DNA of 18,018 bases, taken from the NCBI GenBank assembly GCA_035295665.1, contig DATGIQ010000454.1, positions 1 to 18,018 on the forward strand, read 5' to 3'. The stretch's first letter is position 1. Every line of letters starts with the position of its first letter. The translations under genes were made by a program, and so were the position numbers. Below, in pieces: positions 7,748 through 13,753 of this stretch. The notes beneath the pieces are model-generated. The model made no database searches and had not been told where the DNA came from. It saw only the letters and a list, made by a program, of their open reading frames with translations. Origin of the DNA: DATGIQ01 sp035295665 (GTDB taxonomy: Bacteria > Planctomycetota > Planctomycetia > Gemmatales > Gemmataceae).

Positions 7748-8659
7748 ATGCGGCAACACAATTGGCGGCCATTCGTGCTGATCCTCGCAGTGCTTGGGAC
7801 AGGGACTCCAGTGCGGGCACAGGTGCAGCTTGAATGGAAACTGAGGGAAGGAGACACCTTTTACTTGCACACCACAGGCACCACCAGGCAAACTCTGAAG
7901 CTCATGGGCACTCCCATCCAGCAGGAGTTCGAAACCGCCTCGGTCGATCGTTACAAGGTCGTGAAGAAAACCAGCGATCAAATCGTCCTGGAGAAAACGA
8001 TTGAATCCATGAAGGTCAAGGCCAGCGGGCAGGGAGCCGACGTAGCCGATCAAATGGCCCAAAAGGTCAAGGGGGCCGTCTTCCTGGTGACGCTAGATCC
8101 ACGGACGAATATGGTCACGAAGGTCGATGGTGTGAGCGCGTTCGTCAAGAAGGTCTTTGCCGACAATCCGATTATGCAGAAGACTCTATCCGCCACACTG
8201 AGCGATGACAGTGTGCGGGATGAGCAGCAAAACGTTCTGCTCGGATACTTGTTCGATAAACCAGTCCGTAAAGGGGACAAGTGGACCCGCAAGTCGAGGA
8301 TTCACCTGGGGCCGATGGGCGGCTTTGCCACCGATGGCGAATTCACGTACCAGGGTAAGAGCCCCGCCAATGGCGCACCGCTTGACCGGATCGATGCCGC
8401 GTGGACCTTGACCTACACTCTTCCCAAGGAAAAAGGCGGGCTGCCCTTTGAAATCACCAAGGGAAAGTTCAATGCCCCCACCGCGAAGGGAACCTATTGG
8501 TTCGACAGCAGCGCCGGCAAGCTCGTGCAGTTGGAGCGGCAATACACGATCAAGGGCACCATCACCATGTCAACGCTAGGCCAGGAGATGGAGATGGAAA
8601 TGGAAATGGACCAGTCCTCGAAGATCCGGCTGCTGGACCAAGCACCGAAGTCCGAATAG
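7748..8659 (+). CDS. Secreted protein of unknown function, DUF6263-like
   Basis: A 303-residue protein with a clear Sec signal peptide: MRQHNWR, a hydrophobic run (PFVLILAVLG) and a VRAQ cleavage site near residue 25. The mature part is beta-rich, with alternating polar and hydrophobic strands, and opens with LEWKLREGDTFYLHTTGTTRQ, which resembles DUF6263 proteins of planctomycetes and bacteroidetes; that family name is from recollection and is tentative. No catalytic motif or lipobox was seen. Near the C-terminus is a short EMEMEMEMDQ run. ATG at 7748 has a good GGGAGG Shine-Dalgarno nine bases upstream; an in-frame start at 7658 would overlap eutC and hide the signal peptide. It lies 73 bases after eutC on the same strand, so co-transcription with eutBC is possible but not shown. 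It is convergent with the permease. Confidence 0.75.
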   Translation: MRQHNWRPFVLILAVLGTGTPVRAQVQLEWKLREGDTFYLHTTGTTRQTLKLMGTPIQQEFETASVDRYKVVKKTSDQIVLEKTIESMKVKASGQGADVADQMAQKVKGAVFLVTLDPRTNMVTKVDGVSAFVKKVFADNPIMQKTLSATLSDDSVRDEQQNVLLGYLFDKPVRKGDKWTRKSRIHLGPMGGFATDGEFTYQGKSPANGAPLDRIDAAWTLTYTLPKEKGGLPFEITKGKFNAPTAKGTYWFDSSAGKLVQLERQYTIKGTITMSTLGQEMEMEMEMDQSSKIRLLDQAPKSE

Positions 8660-8688
8660 AGGCGATCCTGCAAGGCTGGTATGAATTG

Positions 8689-10470
8689 CTAATCCGGCCG
8701 ATCCGGCGAACGCGTATGCCTTAAGGCGATCGCGCTGACCAAAAGCACCGCCGCCAACAGCAAGGCAAGAAGAAGGATGGTTTCCGTCTCCGCCGTCAGG
8801 ATGCGAAATCGGTCCGGTTGGTATGCCGCGGCGACCATCCAGGCCAAGGCCAGCATCACCGCACAGAGCGCAATTGCCGTGCCACGTTCCAACGCCCGCG
8901 TCCGAAACGACAGGGTCGCATCCGAAGGGGATATGCGGAGCGGCTCATTGCCCGGGCCAGGGTTCGTCTGCCGGGCGGCCAATTCCTCCGGGGCTGCGCT
9001 TTCAAGACGCGCCCGGCCCCAGCACCAATAATAGCCCAATCCCAACACATACAGCCCGGCCGTCAGCGCGAGTACTTCGGTTGCATGCTCAATGCCGCTG
9101 TACACATAGGCTGCAAATACCGATAGCAAGACTACCAGAATCGGCAGTAAGCGCGGAAGTGGTGCCTGATAGGCGCGGAACAGGTGCGGCTCCCGGCGGC
9201 GGAGCAAGACCAAACAGACCATGGCCAAGATGTACCAGATCAGCGCGGTGAGCGTGGAGATGAGCACGGCAATATTGATGGCGTCCTTGAACCAGAAGTA
9301 GGCGACCACAAAGCCCGCGCTGACCAAGCTGCACGCCAGCAGAGCCGCCACCGGCGTGCGCCGTTGCCGGTGCACGGTCCCCAGGAAACGGGGCAGATAT
9401 CCCGCACGTCCCAGAGCAAAGGCTTGGCGGCTGGTGCCGTAGATCATGCCGTGGTAGCTGGCGATCAATCCGAACAGAGCAATGGTCCCGAAGCTCAACA
9501 GCAGCGTCAGAGACCTTCCCACCGGTAGGCGGCGAACCACCTCGGCCAGCGGATAGCTGATCTCCTGGCCTTTTGCATCGACGGCGATTTCCTGGGAATC
9601 GAGCGCGCCACAGGCAAAGAACCAGGTCAGGACGACCACTCCAATGAGCGTGAGCTGGGCCCAGGTGAGACCGCGCGGAATGGTGCGGTAGGGTGCGTGT
9701 GCTTCTTCGGCGGCGAGGGCCACCGTCTCGATCATGACCAGCCACCACAGTGCGTAAGGCACGGCATCGAGCACGGCTTTCCAGCCTTTCCCAGAAAGCA
9801 AATCGTGCCGTGGCCAGACGCGCTCCCAGGAAAAGCTGGTGGCGGCCGCGACCCAGAAGATCACCAACCCAAGCAGGGCCCCGTAGGTCATGATGACCAT
9901 GGCCCATGATTGTTCCTTGACGCCCCAAGCTTGCAGCACGAAGAAGAGGGCAATCGTGGCCAGGGCACTTCCGACTTGCACGCCAAGGCTTGGATCTTCC
10001 GGATTCAGCAAGAACGCGATGTAACCGCCGGCGGCCAGGGCTGTGCCGATGGCAGCAAACTGACACTCCAGCAACATGGACCAGCCCATGATGAAGCCGA
10101 GGAGCGGTCGGGCGGCACGCCGGCCATATGCCAGGGGGCCGCCGGCCAAGGGCATGGCCACCGTCAATTCCGCCAACGTCAGGACCCAGGCCAGGTACAG
10201 TAGGCAAACAATGAGAGAGGCGACCAGCATCGCCACGGGCCCGTTGTCCTTCAAGCCCAGGTTCCAGCCAAAGTAGGCGCCCGCAACCACCACGCCGACA
10301 CCCAGGGCCCATACATCGAGCACCCGCAGCGGCTTCTTGAGGGCATGGGCTTTCAGAAAATCACGCTCTTCCGGCGCGAGGTTGTCCAGCCGCAGGTGCG
10401 CTTCGGCGGCCACTTCGTGCACCACGGCATCGACGTTTTCCTGAGCCACGGATCGTGGATCACCACCCAT
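8689..10470 (-). CDS. APC-superfamily permease, probable ethanolamine/amino-acid transporter
   Basis: A 593-residue membrane protein. After a hydrophilic N-terminus of about 50 residues (HLRLDNLAPEERDFLKAHALKKPLRVLD) come about twelve hydrophobic segments typical of APC transporters. The first, VWALGVGVVVAGAYFGWNLGL, resembles the signature of ethanolamine permeases of this superfamily. A later block, IETVALAAEEAHAPYRTIPRG, is the conserved TM6/TM7 region. After the core there is a hydrophilic linker rich in Ala, Pro and Glu, then two more hydrophobic segments (AIALCAVMLALAWMVAAAY and ILLLALLLAAVLLVSAIAL). Convergence with eutBC suggests ethanolamine uptake; substrate is inferred, and an amino acid is the main alternative. 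ATG at 10470 has TTGAGG nine bases upstream; an in-frame TTG at 10509 is the alternative. Only about 100 bases separate it from the insertion sequence. Confidence 0.85.
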   Translation of the reverse strand: MGGDPRSVAQENVDAVVHEVAAEAHLRLDNLAPEERDFLKAHALKKPLRVLDVWALGVGVVVAGAYFGWNLGLKDNGPVAMLVASLIVCLLYLAWVLTLAELTVAMPLAGGPLAYGRRAARPLLGFIMGWSMLLECQFAAIGTALAAGGYIAFLLNPEDPSLGVQVGSALATIALFFVLQAWGVKEQSWAMVIMTYGALLGLVIFWVAAATSFSWERVWPRHDLLSGKGWKAVLDAVPYALWWLVMIETVALAAEEAHAPYRTIPRGLTWAQLTLIGVVVLTWFFACGALDSQEIAVDAKGQEISYPLAEVVRRLPVGRSLTLLLSFGTIALFGLIASYHGMIYGTSRQAFALGRAGYLPRFLGTVHRQRRTPVAALLACSLVSAGFVVAYFWFKDAINIAVLISTLTALIWYILAMVCLVLLRRREPHLFRAYQAPLPRLLPILVVLLSVFAAYVYSGIEHATEVLALTAGLYVLGLGYYWCWGRARLESAAPEELAARQTNPGPGNEPLRISPSDATLSFRTRALERGTAIALCAVMLALAWMVAAAYQPDRFRILTAETETILLLALLLAAVLLVSAIALRHTRSPDRPD

Positions 10471-10566
10471 GACCGTTGCCTCAACCTTCTGCACTTGGCC
10501 TGTTCGCAAGTCTTTCCCAGGCTAACAGCTGTCCGAGCCGCCAGCAAGCGCGAAGGAATGGCGCAG
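10471..10566. promoter_or_regulatory. Short upstream region of the permease, abutting the insertion sequence
   Basis: These 96 bases between the permease start and the probable left end of the insertion sequence must hold whatever native promoter the permease keeps. No clear -35/-10 pair was found. None of the three minus-strand frames here resembles the missing part of hypF, so this flank is not the other half of the interrupted gene. Confidence 0.3.
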
Positions 10567-10577
10567 CTGTAAGGAAT
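10567..10577 (+). repeat. Probable left terminal inverted repeat of the insertion sequence
   Basis: CTGTAAGGAAT, matched imperfectly (8 of 11) by GTCTGAGGAAT read inward from the right end. TTCGAGGC follows about 14 bases further in. Confidence 0.45.
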
Positions 10578-10728
10578 TGCAGAGAACCCCGTTCGAGGCG
10601 CCGACGGCTGCTCGCGCTGACCGGCAGGGCGGCGCGCACGCTGGCTACTACCGCCTCGCGGCAGGGTGCGATTGGGCCTCTCCTCGGCGCGACCAGACCT
10701 CTTCTCCCGCTGAAAGTCGAGGGGCCGA

Positions 10729-12099
10729 CTACGAACTGTCCAAGCCTACCCGCGCCGCTTTCCCGACCGGCCGCGTGAAACTCTCCTGCGGCCACGACCA
10801 GTTCCGCAGACTCTCCAGCAAGCGTTTGCCGAGATTCTGCCAACTGCCGAACCAGCCGAGCACACTCTGCCCCCCTTCCGCTGTCAGCCGGCGCAACAGG
10901 CTCCCCTTGGCCATCAGCATTAACACCAGGTGGGCGATCTGCAACCACAGGTAGTAGACTTTCAGCTTGTCCGGATCGATACTGTAGACGTGTTGCAAGC
11001 GCATGCCACTGTTCTTCTGCCAGTTGAATCCTTCGTTCTCGATGCTCCAGCGTGGGCGGCCCGCCTTCGTGGCGACTTCCACCACGGTCTGCCGATTCAA
11101 CGGCAGCCCCGTCACCCAAGCAAACAACTTGGCCGTCGCGCCGGGCGGCGTCTCCGAACATTGCAAGGCATTCAGCTTCCAGGGCCGCTTCGCACTGTCC
11201 TCATAGTCCAAGCCGTTCACCCAGCGATACTCCTGCTTCGTGCCGTCGGGCAAGTCCACGCGTACGACCTGCTGCGGCACCAGCTTCAGCAAGGCCTGGA
11301 ACTCGCGCCACAAGGCCGGCAACCGTCCTTCCTTGAAGGTGAACACAAAGGACCAGCCCTGGTCCTGGGCGATCTGGAAGGCTCGGCCGCAGGCCCAGAG
11401 CGCGTCGCCGAGCCAGCAGATCTTCAATTGCGGATAGGCGTGCTTCAACGCCGGGGCCAAGGCGTCCATCGCCTTCAGTTCACCCTGCTGCTTGCGTTCG
11501 TCAGCGGGCCGATCTTCCCAGCCGGGCTCGTTCTCGATAAAGGCACTGCCGACCGAACTCACCAGGCCGGCCGGACCGAAGAATTTCGCCTCCAGGACCT
11601 GATGCAAGTAGAGCGCCGTTTTTCCCTGCCGCTGCCGCAGGCAGCGCTCGCAATGTTTCTTGCGAAACACCAGATGCCCCGTGCCGTCGGTGATCATCGG
11701 GATGTGCCCCAGCACCCGGGTCGCCTCGAACACCTTCATGCGCAGCAAGCGTTGGTTCAGCCGCGTCCGCAACCGTTCGCTGCCGGCCACGGTGGTGTGT
11801 CCGGCGAAGTAATCGAGCGTATCGTGGACGGGGCGGGTGCTCAGGTCGGTGTCCAGGAGCCGATTGAGGTTGGGCAGCACCTGCGTCCCTTCCGCGCGCA
11901 GGTCGTAGTCGAGCTGGCGGCGACTGCCTAATTGCAGCACATACAGGAGGATGCCCCAGCTGGCGAGGAACCGTCGGGGGTAGGTGATGGCCTCTTGGTC
12001 GCGGCGGTCGGGGAGAAGGTCCAGCCAGGTATTCCACAGGGGGAAGAAATGACGGAGGGTCTGCACGAAGATGGGACCGAGCTGCCGGTCCGGCGTCAC
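10729..12099 (-). CDS. DDE transposase of the insertion sequence
   Basis: A 456-residue transposase. Candidate catalytic acidic residues are Asp138 in MITDGTGH, Asp232 in CWLGDALWACG and Glu354 in RPRWSIENEGFNWQK, the order and spacing expected of an RNase H-fold DDE domain with a beta-strand insertion before the Glu. A CxxC pair (HCERC, about residue 150) lies just after the first Asp. The layout is like ISNCY/IS4-type transposases with a small partner gene upstream. The start is taken as the GTG at 12099, which overlaps the stop of the small gene (GTGA), indicating translational coupling. The frame is open further upstream to 12537, but that stretch is a proline- and arginine-rich shadow of the small gene. 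The protein appears full length, so the element may still be active. Confidence 0.88.
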   Translation of the reverse strand: MTPDRQLGPIFVQTLRHFFPLWNTWLDLLPDRRDQEAITYPRRFLASWGILLYVLQLGSRRQLDYDLRAEGTQVLPNLNRLLDTDLSTRPVHDTLDYFAGHTTVAGSERLRTRLNQRLLRMKVFEATRVLGHIPMITDGTGHLVFRKKHCERCLRQRQGKTALYLHQVLEAKFFGPAGLVSSVGSAFIENEPGWEDRPADERKQQGELKAMDALAPALKHAYPQLKICWLGDALWACGRAFQIAQDQGWSFVFTFKEGRLPALWREFQALLKLVPQQVVRVDLPDGTKQEYRWVNGLDYEDSAKRPWKLNALQCSETPPGATAKLFAWVTGLPLNRQTVVEVATKAGRPRWSIENEGFNWQKNSGMRLQHVYSIDPDKLKVYYLWLQIAHLVLMLMAKGSLLRRLTAEGGQSVLGWFGSWQNLGKRLLESLRNWSWPQESFTRPVGKAARVGLDSS

Positions 12100-12452
12100 G
12101 GCCGCCCCTTCTGCCGCTGACGGCTGCGGACATGCGTGCGGATCAGCGCCCTGCTGAGTTGATGGATCTCGTGCAGCAGATGATCGAGATGGTCTTGCGC
12201 GGCGAGCCATTGCCGGACTTCCTTCACTAGATCCTTGGGGACGTAGAGGGAACAAGAACGGCCCTGGTCCTTGAAGGTGAGTTGGTACGCAGCATGTTTG
12301 GGACCGCCGTGATGGCAGCGGCAGGAAGGGGTGCCGCAGGCACGATACACCAGCCCGAGCGAGCCCGCCAGGAGGGGGCGGGTTCCGGGCAGACGTTGGA
12401 GACGGGCTTGCAGCTGGCGGCGGATCAAGGTGGGATGGTCGGGCACGCGCAT
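12096..12452 (-). CDS. Small insertion-sequence accessory protein, DUF6788-like
   Basis: A 118-residue basic protein. It has a CxxxxCxC cluster (YRACGTPSCRCHHGGPKHA, about residues 37-55) that could bind zinc, then a beta-strand stretch ending YVPKDLVKEVRQWL and a C-terminal helix rich in His, Leu and Arg. This resembles the DUF6788 proteins often found next to transposases; the role is unknown, perhaps DNA binding or regulation of transposition. The ATG at 12452 has a strong GGAGG Shine-Dalgarno (12459-12463), one of the best in this window. The transposase starts at the overlapping GTG. The frame is also open upstream to 13040 through the hypF remnant. Confidence 0.8.
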   Translation of the reverse strand: MRVPDHPTLIRRQLQARLQRLPGTRPLLAGSLGLVYRACGTPSCRCHHGGPKHAAYQLTFKDQGRSCSLYVPKDLVKEVRQWLAAQDHLDHLLHEIHQLSRALIRTHVRSRQRQKGRP

Positions 12453-12579
12453 GGGTAACCTCCGGGGAACGCCAGAAGCCGATACAGAGACTAGCGTATC
12501 GTGAAAAGCGACCAAAGGCCAGGTGCGAGAAGAGCAACGCCCACAGATACTGATCGCGCGTTCAAGACGGTGAGACCTG

Positions 12580-12597
12580 GCCGGCGGAAACCGGCCG
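12580..12597. promoter_or_regulatory. Hairpin inside the right end of the insertion sequence, upstream of its genes
   Basis: GGCCGG, a six-base CGGAAA loop, then CCGGCC. It lies between the element's right end and the first gene. Such structures can shield transposase genes from outside transcription or translation; here that is only an inference from position. Confidence 0.35.
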
Positions 12598-12629
12598 GCC
12601 GGGGCCTCGAAAGGTGCGAACAAAAACCG

Positions 12630-12640
12630 ATTCCTCAGAC
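12630..12640 (-). repeat. Probable right terminal inverted repeat of the insertion sequence
   Basis: GTCTGAGGAAT read inward from the right end, facing CTGTAAGGAAT at the left end. It immediately adjoins the near-palindrome CTGCACCAATTGTGCAG (minus strand) that belongs to the hypF remnant. Confidence 0.45.
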
Positions 12641-13040
12641 CTGCACAATTGGTGCAGTTGAGAAACGGATAAAGGTAGCGGCGATCGGCGGGGTTGAACA
12701 ATTCCGCCAGGCAATCCGGGCACGGGGCCACGTCGGGAGAGATGAAGACCGGTCGGGACGAATCGGTGCCGCTCGGTTCGATACGAAACCGTTGCTCCCC
12801 GCAGGGCGAGCGCCGTTCCCACGATAGGTGTTCAATTTGAGCCAACGGCGGTGGGTTGCTGGCCAGCTCCGCCAGGAATGGTTCCAGAGAAGAAGGTTCG
12901 CCTTCGACCTCGATCCAGAGGCTGCCGGTCTGGTTCTTGACGAACCCGCCGAGCCCGAAGCGCGTGGCCAAGTTGTACACAAACGGGCGGAAGCCGACTC
13001 CTTGAACGATGCCACGAATCACAATTGCCCGGCGTTCCAT
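12641..13040 (-). pseudogene. hypF: hypF, 5' remnant cut by the insertion sequence
   Basis: About 133 codons of carbamoyltransferase HypF, which makes the cyanide ligands of [NiFe]-hydrogenase and is normally about 750 residues. The acylphosphatase domain is complete (IRGIVQGVGFRPFVYNLATR, then IEVEGE), followed by the first zinc-finger cysteines (CPDCLAELFNPADRRYLYPF, then NCTNC). The family continues with GPR and a second zinc finger; here the sequence switches to the insertion sequence. The YrdC-like and Kae1-like catalytic parts are absent from the window. The frame does not stop at the junction but runs through the element into its small gene (314 codons in all), so a chimeric protein is conceivable. 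It is almost certainly non-functional as HypF. Confidence 0.88.
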
Positions 13041-13215
13041 GGTGAGAATCCCATCCTGCGCGGTACCGATCCCCTATGATGCATATGGAGTACCATAATC
13101 CCTATGATCCTATTCCTCGGCGGCGCGATGGCTTTGACACACCCAGGAGCCGAACCTACAATTGCGCTGTCGTCGCTCCCACATTAGCCCACTTGGCCCC
13201 GAGCCGATCGCCAGC
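13041..13215. promoter_or_regulatory. Divergent promoter region between hypF remnant and the YkgJ-like gene
   Basis: This 175-base stretch has an AT-rich core with two copies of CCCTATGAT at 13072-13080 and 13100-13108 (28-base period) flanking an inverted repeat TATGG-AGTA-CCATA (about 13084-13097). The arrangement suits an operator or overlapping divergent promoters, but no regulator can be named. Confidence 0.35.
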
Positions 13216-13659
13216 ATGTCGCGCTTCCCCCTGAACACCATCGTGAATTTCCGTGCCTGTGGCGATTGTCAAGCGTGCTGCACGGTGGTGGGCGTGGAGG
13301 AACTGCACAAACCGAACTGGACGCGCTGCGAACAACAGTGCGAAACTGGTTGTGCGATTTATCCGGATAGGCCCAGAACCTGTCGGGGGTACAGCTGCCT
13401 TTGGGCGGCGGGGCTGCTCGAAGGAGAGGAAGAGCGCCGTCCGGATCGCTTGGGGATCCTTCTCGATTTGCGGAGCGAGTCCAATTCGGATTCCGTCCGG
13501 CCGGGAGACCGAGTGCTAATCCAGGCATGGGAAGTTTGGCCGGGGGCGATGGATCAACCCGAAAGTGCGGCCCTGCTCAATCAGATTGCCGAGCGCTGCT
13601 TGGTCCTCGTACGGCAGTACGGCAGCGAGGCGGCCGTCGTTTATCCATCCGAGCCGTGA
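13216..13659 (+). CDS. YkgJ-like cysteine-cluster protein (zinc/iron-chelating domain)
   Basis: A 147-residue protein. The cysteine pattern is that of the YkgJ/UPF0153-type family: FRACGDCQACC near residue 15, then CEQQCETGCAIYPDRPRTCRGYSCLW near residues 37-62. These proteins are thought to bind an iron-sulfur cluster or zinc; their biochemical role is not established. The rest (GILLDLRSES, VLIQAWEVWPGAM, LVLVRQYGSEAAVVYPS) is an alpha/beta tail also seen in the family. ATG at 13216 is chosen because it starts just before the conserved domain; an in-frame ATG at 13162 adds 18 unconserved residues. It is divergent from hypF and convergent with the first TPR kinase, with a strong hairpin just beyond its stop. 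Confidence 0.8.
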   Translation: MSRFPLNTIVNFRACGDCQACCTVVGVEELHKPNWTRCEQQCETGCAIYPDRPRTCRGYSCLWAAGLLEGEEERRPDRLGILLDLRSESNSDSVRPGDRVLIQAWEVWPGAMDQPESAALLNQIAERCLVLVRQYGSEAAVVYPSEP

Positions 13660-13695
13660 CGACCTCCCAAATCACCACCTGCGCCATTCCGCTGG

Positions 13696-13744
13696 ACAGG
13701 CCTGACGCACCGGCGAAGGACCTTCGCTGGTGCGTCAGGCCTGT
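13696..13744. terminator. Long perfect-arm hairpin between convergent genes, possible bidirectional terminator
   Basis: An inverted repeat with 24-base arms (13696-13719 and 13721-13744) and a single mismatch that becomes a G-U pair in one transcript. The centre is A13720, so the real loop opens a few inner pairs. It lies between the stop of the YkgJ-like gene (13659) and that of the kinase (13754), where a bidirectional terminator would be expected. There is no T-run on either side, so it is not a classical intrinsic terminator; it could also be a dispersed palindromic repeat. Confidence 0.6.
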
Positions 13745-13753
13745 AGGTCCATC

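Larger units (their letters stand above)
10567..12640 (-). mobile_element. Insertion sequence (ISNCY/IS4-like) with two genes, inserted in hypF
   Basis: A roughly 2.07-kb element containing a small CxxC protein gene and a DDE transposase, both on the minus strand. The right end is fixed by where the hypF reading frame stops matching its family (after NCTNC). The left end is proposed from similarity: left CTGTAAGGAAT (10567-10577) against right, read inward, GTCTGAGGAAT (12640-12630), with TTCGAGGC in both at similar distances inside. The inverted repeats are imperfect, so the boundaries are approximate to a few bases. No convincing target-site duplication was found. Family assignment comes from transposase layout and is tentative. 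Confidence 0.8.

Noticed and set aside
9089..10312. 407-codon minus-strand frame overlapping the permease
   Set aside because: Out-of-frame reading of the same permease DNA; Gly/Arg/Pro-rich and without the membrane pattern.
10930..11931. 333-codon plus-strand frame opposite the transposase
   Set aside because: Antisense shadow; the transposase strand has the DDE motifs.
12100..12537. N-terminal extension of the transposase to an upstream ATG at 12537
   Set aside because: The extension is Pro/Arg/Ser-rich and is the alternate frame of the small accessory gene; the GTG at 12099 with stop overlap is a better start.
10555..12655. Target-site duplication flanking the insertion sequence
   Set aside because: The bases at the left flank (GCGCAG) and right flank (CTGCAC) do not form a direct repeat at any nearby offset.
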